Shown here piece by piece: positions 1 to 6,115 of a stretch of DNA of 6,294 nucleotides. A model generated the notes under the pieces. It searched no databases. It was given only the letters and a program-made list of their open reading frames with translations, and was not told the DNA's origin. Numbering within the stretch: the first letter of the stretch is position 1; the number at the start of each line of letters is the position of its first letter. Source of the stretch: Phycisphaeraceae bacterium. GTDB lineage: Bacteria; Planctomycetota; Phycisphaerae; Phycisphaerales; Zrk34. The position numbers and the translations under genes were made by a program. The stretch lies in the NCBI GenBank assembly GCA_028281485.1, contig JANQJT010000294.1, positions 1 through 6,294 on the forward strand, written 5' to 3'.

Positions 1-1354
1 TGATGATGTGTTGCATCTGATCTGGGGATGGGGGCGTGGTGCGCCAGATGCGGACGGCTTCGTGCTGGGTGGGGGCCATCTGTTCGGAGTGGTAGGCGAG
101 TTCTTCGAAGAGTTTTTCGCCGGGTCTTGCGCCGGTGAAGACGATGGGGACGTCGCGGTCGGGTTCGAGGCCGTGTGAGGCGATGAAGCGTTTGGCGAGG
201 TCGAGGATGCGGAGGGGCTGGCCCATGTCGAGCAGGAGGATCTGTCCGCCTATGCGATCGAGGGTGGCGGCCTGGATGACGAGGGCGGCGGCCTCGGGGA
301 TGGTCATGAGGTAGCGTGTCATGCGGGGGTCGGTGACGGTGATGGGGAGGCCTTCGGCGAGTTGCTGGGACCAGATGGGGATGACGCTGCAGGCGGAGCC
401 GAGGACGTTGCCGAAGCGGACCATGGCGAAGTCGGTGGGGGAGTCTGCGTTGCGGGACTGGACGTAGAGCTCGGCGAGGCGTTTGGTGGCGCCCATGACG
501 GAGGTGGGGTTGACGGCCTTGTCGGTGGAGATCATGACGAAGCGTTCGGCGCCGACGCTGTGTGCGGCGTCGGCGATGGCGCGGGTGCCGAAGAGGTTGT
601 TCTCGACGGCCTGGCGGGGGTGGTCTTCCATCATGGGCACGTGCTTGTGTGCGGCGGCGTGGAAGATGATCTGGGGCTTGTGGTGCTCACAGAGGTCCAG
701 GGTGCGCTGGTCCTGTGTGACGTCGTGGAGCAGGGCGTGGGTGGTCAGGTCGGGGAAGCGGTCGCGGAGCTGGCGTTGGATGTCGAAGAGGTTGTTTTCG
801 CTGCGCTCCATGAGCAGGAGGGTGTCGGGGGCGTAGGAAGCGACGATGCGGGCGAGTTCGCTGCCGATGCTGCCTCCGGCGCCTGTGATGAGGACGCGCT
901 TGTTGCGGAGGAGTTTATCGATGGCCTGGGTGTCGAGTGTGCGGGGGGGGCGGTTGAGCAGGGCGTTGAGATCGGTGGCGGTGTGGGTCTGGAGTCGGCC
1001 GGCGAGCTGGTCGTCGAGGGTGGGCATGATGCGGGTGGTGATGTTGTGTTGGCTGCAGGCGGCGGCGATGCGTTTGGCGGCGGTGTGCATGGCGGCGGGG
1101 AGGCAGAGCAGGGCGAGGTCGATGTTTCGTGTGTTGAGGATGGTTTCGATCTGGTCGGCGGTGCCGAGGACGGGGATGCCGACGGCGCCGGCGTGGTGTT
1201 GGGGTTGGATGAGGACGCAGCCGAGCACGTCGAGTGGGGCGTCAGACTCGCGGAGGGTGTGGCGGAGCTGGCGGATGGTCTTGGGGGTTCCGATGAGGAT
1301 GGTGACTGCTGAGTCGGCGCGGCGATGTCCCAGGATGTCAGTGAGAATAGACAT
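1..1354 (-). CDS. CapD/WbpM-type nucleotide-sugar 4,6-dehydratase, soluble form, C-terminus cut by window edge
   Basis: The product is probably a UDP-sugar 4,6-dehydratase (extended SDR family) that makes a keto-deoxy sugar precursor for surface polysaccharide or glycoprotein glycans in the cytoplasm. 451 residues are visible. Residues about 16-90 look like the Rossmann-like CoA_binding_3 domain (ending in a DLALLCLP strand). From about 150 the Polysacc_synt_2 domain begins. The NAD-binding motif GAGGSIGSE is at 158-166, HVPMMEDHP at 238-246 and STDKAVNPTS at 276-285. The catalytic set is Ser276, Met287 and Lys291, the SMK triad known for WbpM-like enzymes in place of SYK. WbpM and PglF relatives carry N-terminal membrane helices; this protein starts directly at the soluble domain. 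I chose the ATG because the next gene's stop lies only 53 bases upstream and no better start exists; it has no clear Shine-Dalgarno. The motif usually written GSRGSVIP reads GSACSVIP (319-326). Roughly 60-80 C-terminal residues are probably off the window. The family call is secure; the exact sugar substrate is unknown. Confidence 0.9.
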   Translation of the reverse strand, partial: MSILTDILGHRRADSAVTILIGTPKTIRQLRHTLRESDAPLDVLGCVLIQPQHHAGAVGIPVLGTADQIETILNTRNIDLALLCLPAAMHTAAKRIAAACSQHNITTRIMPTLDDQLAGRLQTHTATDLNALLNRPPRTLDTQAIDKLLRNKRVLITGAGGSIGSELARIVASYAPDTLLLMERSENNLFDIQRQLRDRFPDLTTHALLHDVTQDQRTLDLCEHHKPQIIFHAAAHKHVPMMEDHPRQAVENNLFGTRAIADAAHSVGAERFVMISTDKAVNPTSVMGATKRLAELYVQSRNADSPTDFAMVRFGNVLGSACSVIPIWSQQLAEGLPITVTDPRMTRYLMTIPEAAALVIQAATLDRIGGQILLLDMGQPLRILDLAKRFIASHGLEPDRDVPIVFTGARPGEKLFEELAYHSEQMAPTQHEAVRIWRTTPPSPDQMQHII

Positions 1355-1385
1355 GCAATGGGTATCGACGGGATCGGGGGGGCAG

Positions 1386-1406
1386 CGCCAATTATCGCGT
1401 TTGGCG
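1386..1406 (-). other. Small intergenic hairpin between the metalloprotease and capD-like genes
   Basis: A perfect 6-bp inverted repeat (CGCCAA / TTGGCG) with a 9-base loop lies just after the stop codon of the upstream metalloprotease gene. No T-run follows on the minus strand (the next bases are C-rich), so it is not a standard intrinsic terminator. It could be a weak 3' RNA-stabilising hairpin or chance. The rest of the 53-base gap shows nothing else. Confidence 0.3.
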
Positions 1407-1407
1407 A

Positions 1408-3216
1408 TCAGCGGTGGAGCGTGGGGGCTGCCCAGACGGCCCAGCAGTGCGCGTTGTCGGCCTTGCCGGTTTCGACGATGAGTTTCAGCTCGTTAACACC
1501 TGCGAGGGGGATGTCGATTTCGCGGGTGTCGCGACCTTTGAGCAGGTCTGAGCGGTAGACCTCTTTGTCGTCGGCGAGGAGGACGAAGACGGCGGAGCCG
1601 TTGTCGGCGTGACCGTCCTGTAGGCCGACGGTGGCTGTGAAGCGATTGAATCGACCGGCGAGGTTGTAGGTGTAGGTCGAGGGGGCGTGGGCGTAGAGGC
1701 CTTTGGGGTAGAAGGTCTTGTTGAGTTCGAGGAAGAGCGGTTCGTTGGAGCGCGGGGCTGCGTTGTACAGGTCGCGTTTTGGCGTGCGCCACCCGACGCG
1801 CGCGGATTGCCAGGTGAGGTCTGAGAGATGAACGGTCTTGCCTTTAGCGGCGATGGGGCTGATGGGTGTGGGAGGGTCTTTGAGTGTGGTGATGAGGTGT
1901 TGCAGTTGACGCGTGGTGAGAACAGGAAGGTCGGGGCGTTGGAGCAGCGATTTGGCGCGCGAGATGGCCTGGTCGGTGTTTCCCTGTCGCAGGAGCTGGA
2001 CGATGTCCTGGCGGAGCCATTGGGCGTTGAGGTATTCGATGTCGGGTTGGTTGTTGTCGCCCGAGTTGAACTGGAAGGAGTAGGAGGTGGTTGCGCCGTT
2101 GAGGTGGCAGATGGTGATGCGGTAGTCGTGGTGGCCTGAGTTGTGGGAGGCTGTGGTGAGGGAGAAGGTGTTGTCGGCAATGGTGCTGACGAAAGTGCGG
2201 GCGTCGTAATCGCTTCTTCCGTCGGGATCGTGGTAGGCGATGACGGCGTAGGCGGCGGGTTCGGCGTTGACGGTGCCGGTGACGGTGAGTGTGTTACCGT
2301 CCTTCGTGAAGCGCAGGTCGGTGAGATCGCAAGAGACGTTGTCGAAGCGGCCGGTGTTGCGGCGGGTGAACAGGGGGTGTGAGGCGAGGCGTGTGGCGGT
2401 GGCGAGGGTGAGGAAGGTGCCCTTTCGGCCACGCAGTTCGCGGCGGTAGGTGTGGTTGCCGGCGCCCATGAGTGCGGGCCCGAACTGGCGTTTTTCTTCG
2501 GGGGATTCGGCGTTGTGTGGCAGGCTCAGGCCGTGGCCCATCTCGTGGGCAATGCCGCCGAGGTATTTAGTGTTGAACTCGGCGAGGGATTGGGTGTAGT
2601 CGCCGTAGTGTTCGTTGTATCTGACCTGTGCGTCGGTGTTGGTGAGGTGATTGGGATCGAGCATTTCGCAATCGGCGGCGTGGCAGAGGCCTCGGATGTG
2701 ATTGCTCGAGCCGTCGCCGTAGTAGGGGGCGTAGAAGAAGTATGAGCCGTCGTCTTTCTTCGTGCACATGCCGTGGAAGATGAGGACGTGTTCGCGGTCG
2801 AGGTTGATGGTGTCGCGCAGGGCGGCGCGTATTTCCTGAACGGTCTTGTTGCCGGATTCGTGCTTGTATTGCGTGTGGTCGTCGCGACCGCGCACGAGGT
2901 GGACCTTCAGCTTGCCGTCTTTTATTTCCAGTGGGAAGACGTCGGAGCCGAATCCGTTGCGCTGCATTTCGTCGCGGTAGAACGATTGCATGTCGAGCAT
3001 GATGCGCGTGAGGCGCTGCTGGTAATCGGCTTGAGGCTCGACGTCTTTGGGGACGAAGTAGATGACGCGCAGGGTATCGCCGTTGGTGGGTGTGCCCGCG
3101 TGGTAATCGGCCAGGGCCTGTCGGGCGTGGGTGACGACGGGGTGGGGATCGTCGGCGAAGGCTTTGGTGGCGTTGAGTGTGATGGCGGCGGTCAGGATGA
3201 GGATCAGCGTGCGCAT
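1408..3216 (-). CDS. Secreted metzincin-like zinc metalloprotease with C-terminal NPCBM domain
   Basis: This is a 602-residue exported protein, probably a zinc endopeptidase acting outside the cytoplasm; its substrate is unknown. Residues 1-21 form a signal peptide (MRT, hydrophobic core, cleavage near AFA-DD). The catalytic domain spans about 45-290. The zinc motif HEMGHGLSLPH at 224-234 gives His224, Glu225, His228 and His234, the metzincin layout HExxHxxGxxH, but with Ser231 where glycine is usual. Met250 in PALMGAGN is a plausible Met-turn. Residues about 295-385 look like a beta-rich, Ig-like region, followed by a helical stretch at about 393-445. Residues about 461-602 match the NPCBM domain, a carbohydrate-binding module fold: it starts VHLSDLTWQ, has YPKGLYAHAPS at 503-513 and ends with a WAVWAAP strand. 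The start has a GGAG ribosome binding site. The gene lies 54 bases after aroK and 53 bases before the capD-like gene. The NPCBM domain suggests targeting to a polysaccharide or glycoprotein. The exact peptidase family is uncertain. Confidence 0.85.
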   Translation of the reverse strand: MRTLILILTAAITLNATKAFADDPHPVVTHARQALADYHAGTPTNGDTLRVIYFVPKDVEPQADYQQRLTRIMLDMQSFYRDEMQRNGFGSDVFPLEIKDGKLKVHLVRGRDDHTQYKHESGNKTVQEIRAALRDTINLDREHVLIFHGMCTKKDDGSYFFYAPYYGDGSSNHIRGLCHAADCEMLDPNHLTNTDAQVRYNEHYGDYTQSLAEFNTKYLGGIAHEMGHGLSLPHNAESPEEKRQFGPALMGAGNHTYRRELRGRKGTFLTLATATRLASHPLFTRRNTGRFDNVSCDLTDLRFTKDGNTLTVTGTVNAEPAAYAVIAYHDPDGRSDYDARTFVSTIADNTFSLTTASHNSGHHDYRITICHLNGATTSYSFQFNSGDNNQPDIEYLNAQWLRQDIVQLLRQGNTDQAISRAKSLLQRPDLPVLTTRQLQHLITTLKDPPTPISPIAAKGKTVHLSDLTWQSARVGWRTPKRDLYNAAPRSNEPLFLELNKTFYPKGLYAHAPSTYTYNLAGRFNRFTATVGLQDGHADNGSAVFVLLADDKEVYRSDLLKGRDTREIDIPLAGVNELKLIVETGKADNAHCWAVWAAPTLHR

Positions 3217-3223
3217 GGTTTGG

Positions 3224-3227
3224 CTCC
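3224..3227 (-). promoter_or_regulatory. Ribosome binding site of the metalloprotease gene
   Basis: GGAG on the minus strand lies 7 bases before the ATG at 3216-3214. It supports this start, which also places the signal peptide correctly at the N-terminus. No promoter or terminator is evident in the 54-base gap to aroK, so the gene may be read from the aroK transcript. Confidence 0.55.
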
Positions 3228-3270
3228 GTGGGCGGTGTGCCTGACGGACAGACGCTTAGAGCGGGGTGGT

Positions 3271-3807
3271 TTATTCCAAGTTTTGCGTGATGAGGCTGAC
3301 GATCTGGTTGGCGGCCTGGGAAGGGGATTGTTGGTCGACATCGATGATGTGGTCGGCGAGTTTTTCGTAGGTGGGCTCGCGTTGGTCGAGCATGTGCTGG
3401 ACTTCATCGCGTCCCCCGCCGAGGCCTGTGAGGGAGGGGCGGTTGTCGGTGTTGGCGTCGTCGCTGGCGATGCGCTGGTAGAGGACGGGGGTGGGGGCCT
3501 TGAGGTAGAAGCGGGTGGTGTGGGGCGCGGCGGCGAGGGCGTTGTAGACGCGGGCTTGCATGGGGGTTCCGCCGCCAAGCGCGACGACCTGGTTGTCGCG
3601 TGACATGACGTGTTCGGTGACATCGCATTCGGTGTTTCGGAAGTGGGGCTCGCCTTCGTCGGCCCAGATCTCGGCGACGGAGCGGTTGTCGTAGCGGGCC
3701 ATGATCTCGTGATCGATATCGACGAATCGCATGTTGAGTCGATCGGCGAGGAGTCGGCCGATGGTGGATTTTCCTGAGCCGCGGTATCCGATGAGCACGA
3801 GATTCAT
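3271..3807 (-). CDS. aroK: Shikimate kinase
   Basis: This cytoplasmic enzyme phosphorylates shikimate to shikimate 3-phosphate with ATP, in the chorismate (aromatic amino acid) pathway. At 178 residues it has the usual family length and is complete. The Walker A motif GYRGSGKST is at 7-15. Asp30 and Asp32 (VDID), Arg57 (in FRNTE) and Gly78-Gly80 (LGGGTP) match the shikimate-binding residues. Arg123-Pro124 lie in the lid, and Arg143 (in QREPTY) matches the conserved late arginine. The frame stays open far upstream, across the antisense strand of ilvC, but the ATG used here puts the first beta strand (MNLVLIGY) exactly where the family begins. The start has no Shine-Dalgarno; a run of C precedes it. 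The gene is divergent from ilvC across 129 bases and is followed at 54 bases by the metalloprotease gene, possibly as one transcript. No aro neighbour is in the window. Confidence 0.96.
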   Translation of the reverse strand: MNLVLIGYRGSGKSTIGRLLADRLNMRFVDIDHEIMARYDNRSVAEIWADEGEPHFRNTECDVTEHVMSRDNQVVALGGGTPMQARVYNALAAAPHTTRFYLKAPTPVLYQRIASDDANTDNRPSLTGLGGGRDEVQHMLDQREPTYEKLADHIIDVDQQSPSQAANQIVSLITQNLE

Positions 3808-3868
3808 GGGGGGTATGGTACACCAAGGGGGTGAGGGTGAGGCGGTGCGCGGGGCGGGCGGCGGAGAT

Positions 3869-3897
3869 TTGACCCTGTGGTGGTGGGCCACTACCTT
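3869..3897 (+). promoter_or_regulatory. Predicted sigma-70-type promoter of ilvC
   Basis: TTGACC (3869-3874, 5 of 6 to the -35 consensus) and TACCTT (3892-3897, with the conserved T, A and final T) are separated by exactly 17 bases. Transcription would start near 3904, leaving a leader of about 33 bases. That is too short for a leader-peptide attenuator or T-box, so no ilv-specific RNA control is visible. Confidence 0.6.
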
Positions 3898-3924
3898 GCC
3901 CGATTCACTTGAGAAAACAGGTAC

Positions 3925-3930
3925 AGGAGG
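3925..3930 (+). promoter_or_regulatory. Consensus Shine-Dalgarno of ilvC
   Basis: A perfect AGGAGG lies 6 bases before the ilvC ATG. It is the strongest ribosome binding site in the window and fixes the start. The neighbouring aroK, capD-like and mtfA genes have no recognisable one, which suggests that ilvC is strongly translated. Confidence 0.85.
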
Positions 3931-3936
3931 CCCGAG

Positions 3937-4944
3937 ATGGCCATTGAAACGCTTTATGACAAGGACGGCTCGCTGGAGCCGCTCAGCGGTAAGACGGTTG
4001 CGGTGCTGGGTTACGGCAGCCAGGGTCACGCGCACGCGCAGAACCTGCGTGACTCGGGTGTGAAGGTGATCGTGGCGAACCGTAAGGACTCTGCCAACGG
4101 GAAGCTGGCGATCGAGCACGGTTTCGATCCGATGTCGGTGGCGGACGCGGTGAAGGTGGCGGACTTGATCGTGGTGGCTTTGCCGGACGAGGTTCAGCCG
4201 GACGTCTACGATGAGGGCATCGCGCCGAATCTGGAAGCGGGCAAGACGCTGGTGTTTACGCACGGGTTCAACGTGCACTTCAAGACCATTACGCCGCCGG
4301 CCGACGTGAACGTGATCATGGTGGCGCCGAAGGGTCCGGGTCACACGGTGCGTTGGGAGTACGAGCGTGGCGGTGGTGTGCCGTGCCTGATGTCGGTGCA
4401 CCAGGACGCGGACGGCAAGGCGCGCGACTTGGCGTTGGCTTACGCGATCGGCGTGGGCGGCGGCAAGGGCGGCATCTTGACGACGTCGTTCAAGGACGAG
4501 TGCGAGACGGACCTGTTCGGTGAGCAGGTGGTGTTGTGCGGCGGTCTGAGCGAGCTGATCAAGAAGGGCTTCGAGACGCTGGTGGAGGCGGGTTATCCGC
4601 CGGAGCTGGCGTACTTTGAGACGTGTCACGAGGTGAAGCTGATCGTAGACCTGATCGTGCGCGGCGGCTTGAAGTACATGCGTTACTCGGTTTCGAACAC
4701 GGCGGAGTTTGGTGACTACTACTCCGGGCCGAAGATTGTCAATGACGAGACGAAGGCGCGGATGAAGGAGGCGCTGGAGCGGATTCAGAAGGGCGAGTTC
4801 GCCAAGACGTTCCGTGACGATTACGCGAACGACTTCAAGTGGTTCAAGCGGCAGCGTGAGGAGAACGTCGAGCACGGCGTGGAGAAGATCGGCAAGGAAC
4901 TGCGTGGCATGATGCCGTGGTTGGACCCGGTCGAGATCGACTGA
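3937..4944 (+). CDS. ilvC: Ketol-acid reductoisomerase (class I)
   Basis: This enzyme converts 2-acetolactate or 2-aceto-2-hydroxybutyrate to the dihydroxy acids of valine, leucine and isoleucine synthesis, using NAD(P)H and Mg2+. It has 335 residues, typical of the short class I form, and is complete. The Rossmann domain has GYGSQGHAHA at 25-34. The catalytic histidine is His109 (FTHGFN). The knotted C-terminal domain carries the metal ligands Asp192 and Glu196 (ETDLFGE) and Glu228 and Glu232 (FETCHE). Ser253 in SVSNTAEFGD contacts substrate. The cofactor-specificity loop reads NRKDSAN at 48-54; Arg49, Lys50 and Ser52 suggest NADPH, but Asn54 sits where a serine is common. The gene stands alone, with its own promoter, AGGAGG site and terminator. 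The acetolactate synthase genes (ilvB, ilvN) that often sit beside ilvC are not here. Confidence 0.98.
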   Translation: MAIETLYDKDGSLEPLSGKTVAVLGYGSQGHAHAQNLRDSGVKVIVANRKDSANGKLAIEHGFDPMSVADAVKVADLIVVALPDEVQPDVYDEGIAPNLEAGKTLVFTHGFNVHFKTITPPADVNVIMVAPKGPGHTVRWEYERGGGVPCLMSVHQDADGKARDLALAYAIGVGGGKGGILTTSFKDECETDLFGEQVVLCGGLSELIKKGFETLVEAGYPPELAYFETCHEVKLIVDLIVRGGLKYMRYSVSNTAEFGDYYSGPKIVNDETKARMKEALERIQKGEFAKTFRDDYANDFKWFKRQREENVEHGVEKIGKELRGMMPWLDPVEID

Positions 4945-4971
4945 GCGTTGTGAAGATAGCGAAAGCGATTG

Positions 4972-5005
4972 AACCGCTCGCCGGCCTGGCGGGCGGTTTT
5001 TCTTT
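4972..5005 (+). terminator. Intrinsic terminator of ilvC
   Basis: An 11-bp stem (4972-4982 with 4988-4998, one G-T wobble) encloses the 5-base loop GGCCT and is followed by the T-rich tail TTTTTCTTT. It lies 27 bases after the ilvC stop. The form is canonical, so transcription should stop before the PEP-CTERM fragment. Confidence 0.92.
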
Positions 5006-5022
5006 GGGGCGGGCGAGTTTAA

Positions 5023-5151
5023 TTGGACGGCGTGACGGGCTCGCGGGTGTTGATCGACAACATCGAGTTGCGTGCGCTGGAGCTGGTTCCTGAGCCGAGC
5101 TCGTTGGTGTTGCTGGGTCTTGGATTGATGACGATGCGCCGTCGGCGCTGA
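5023..5151 (+). pseudogene. 3' remnant of a PEP-CTERM sorted protein gene
   Basis: After an in-frame TAA at 5020-5022, 42 codons are open to the TGA at 5149-5151. The peptide has a short beta-strand-like piece (VLIDNIELRALEL) typical of the end of an exported domain. It is followed by the full PEP-CTERM signal: VPEPSS, a hydrophobic segment LVLLGLGLMTM, and RRRR. Such tails direct exported proteins to an exosortase, which processes them at the cytoplasmic membrane. There is no signal peptide and no room for one: the ilvC terminator ends at 5005. Possible starts are TTG at 5023 or GTG at 5032, neither with a convincing ribosome binding site, and no promoter is visible. I read it as the surviving 3' end of a gene whose body was deleted or moved. 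A real small PEP-CTERM peptide is less likely. Confidence 0.75.
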
Positions 5152-5177
5152 TGAAGATACAGGTTCGATTTCGGGGT

Positions 5178-5208
5178 AACCGCGGGTCTTTGGCTCGCGG
5201 TTGTTTTT
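5178..5208 (+). terminator. Intrinsic terminator after the PEP-CTERM remnant
   Basis: A perfect 7-bp stem (AACCGCG 5178-5184 with CGCGGTT 5196-5202), extendable inward by a few pairs with wobbles, is followed by GTTTTT. It lies 26 bases after the remnant's stop. The T-run is only on the plus strand, so it served the PEP-CTERM gene and not the convergent mtfA gene, whose stop is at 5219. Confidence 0.8.
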
Positions 5209-5218
5209 GTGATGCGGT

Positions 5219-5962
5219 TTACCAGTCCCACTCGGCGGGGTCTTGTTGGAAGTAGTCGCGGAGGATGTCGTAGAGGTCGGGGGTTTTCTTTTTCATTTGG
5301 CGCGGTTTTTCGAAGAAGACCTCGGTGGCGACGGCGAAGAACTCGGTGGGGGCTGTGGCGGCGTAGTCGTTGAGCAGGTATTTTCGACCGGCGCCGGTGA
5401 GTTCGACGAGTTGCTCGTAGCGTCGTGTCATGACGTGGATCCAGTTGGCGCGTTGGATGTTGTCCTCGATGGGCGGCGTGCCGTCGGTGACGTTGTCGAG
5501 CATGTCGAGTTGGTGGGCGAACTCGTGGAGGACGACGTTGAAGCCGTCGTTGGGGTACATGGCGCCGCCGATGGCGGAGTTCCATCGGACGACGACGGGG
5601 CCGTAGTGGCTGGTGTAGCCGTGGACGTGTTGTGTGTTGTCGAGGCCTGAGCCGTGGAGCTCGTCGCTGACGATGATGGTGCGCGTGCGTTGGTAGTAGT
5701 TGTGATCGATGTGGAGCAGGAGGAGTGCGGCCTGGGCGGCGATGCAGAGCTGGACGCGGGGGATCGGGGGCGGGCCTTCGGTGCCGTACCAGTGTTTCTC
5801 GAGGATGATGATGCGTGCGATGGCGACGAGTTTGTGTTGTTCGGCGCGGGTGAGTTTGTTGAAAAGGGGGAAGTCCTCGCTGAGCCATTCGGCCATGTGG
5901 GGCGGCGTGGGCTCGTCGTGGATTCGTCTACGGCGTCGGCGTTTGAACCACCAGAAGATCAT
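5219..5962 (-). CDS. mtfA: MtfA-family zinc-dependent peptidase (M90)
   Basis: The 247-residue product belongs to the MtfA/DgsA family of cytosolic zinc peptidases. In E. coli, MtfA binds the glucose repressor Mlc and so raises ptsG expression; whether this organism has an Mlc is unknown, so only the peptidase role is inferred. The zinc motif HEFAHQLD is at 146-153 (His146, Glu147, His150), and Glu207 in PTEFFAVATEVFFE is the likely third ligand. Length and motif position match the E. coli protein (about 265 residues). The N-terminus MIFWWFK plus six arginines (8-13) is strongly basic and could touch membrane or nucleic acid. The frame stays open upstream to the window end, but that stretch would overlap the sigma-factor gene in antisense. 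The ATG at 5962 gives the family-like start. There is no Shine-Dalgarno; the start lies in a 16-bp palindrome. The gene is divergent from the ECF sigma factor. Confidence 0.93.
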   Translation of the reverse strand: MIFWWFKRRRRRRIHDEPTPPHMAEWLSEDFPLFNKLTRAEQHKLVAIARIIILEKHWYGTEGPPPIPRVQLCIAAQAALLLLHIDHNYYQRTRTIIVSDELHGSGLDNTQHVHGYTSHYGPVVVRWNSAIGGAMYPNDGFNVVLHEFAHQLDMLDNVTDGTPPIEDNIQRANWIHVMTRRYEQLVELTGAGRKYLLNDYAATAPTEFFAVATEVFFEKPRQMKKKTPDLYDILRDYFQQDPAEWDW

Positions 5963-5973
5963 GGCGCCATGAT
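5958..5973. repeat. 16-bp perfect palindrome over the mtfA start codon
   Basis: ATCATGGCGCCATGAT is identical on both strands and includes the mtfA ATG. It could be a dimeric repressor site, or an RNA stem that hides the start. On the minus strand it also creates a mini reading frame ATG-GCG-CCA-TGA whose stop overlaps the mtfA ATG (ATGA). Chance is possible. Confidence 0.45.
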
Positions 5974-6115
5974 ATGCGTGTGGGGCTGGATCGCGAGTCG
6001 GGCGGGATACTGGGTTTTGTGGTAGGGGGTATTTGAGGTGTGAGATTGGGTGAAAAGGATTGGGCGGGGTACGTCTGGTGGGGTAGAGTTGGTTTGCTGT
6101 GGCTGGGGATGTGCG
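5974..6115. other. Divergent intergenic region between mtfA and the ECF sigma factor
   Basis: Together with the palindrome, these bases form the 153-base gap that must hold the promoters of both genes. It is richer in A and T than its surroundings around 6010-6060. I see no hexamer pair good enough to call. TTGAGG at 6034-6038 and nearby lacks a fair -10, and the minus strand has only weak matches. A GGGGA at 6105-6109 may be the sigma gene's ribosome binding site, 6 bases before its ATG. Confidence 0.4.

Noticed and set aside
362..1312. Long plus-strand open frame (316 codons) opposite the dehydratase gene
   Set aside because: It is Gly/Ala/Val/Asp/Glu-rich with no domain. It mirrors the GC-rich codon positions of the minus-strand gene, which has clear family motifs.
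2773..3603. Plus-strand frame of 276 codons across the metalloprotease and aroK
   Set aside because: It spans the antisense of two real genes and their gap, has Val/Gly/Asp-rich content and shows no recognisable domain.
3815..3820. TACCAT on the minus strand 7 bases before the aroK ATG, suggesting a leaderless transcript
   Set aside because: The matching -35 at 17 bases (GCCTCA) is poor, so the promoter is not supported beyond one hexamer.
3904..3936. Possible attenuator or riboswitch in the ilvC leader
   Set aside because: The predicted leader is only about 33 bases, with no hairpin series or leader peptide.
3808..4875. Long minus-strand frame continuing upstream of aroK, antisense to ilvC
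   Set aside because: The frame is open only because of ilvC codon bias. The translation is Arg/His/Leu/Val-rich without motifs, and shikimate kinase begins naturally at 3807.
5019..5888. Minus-strand frame rich in Arg, Pro and His inside mtfA
   Set aside because: Low-complexity shadow of mtfA in another frame; it also runs across the PEP-CTERM remnant and terminator in antisense.
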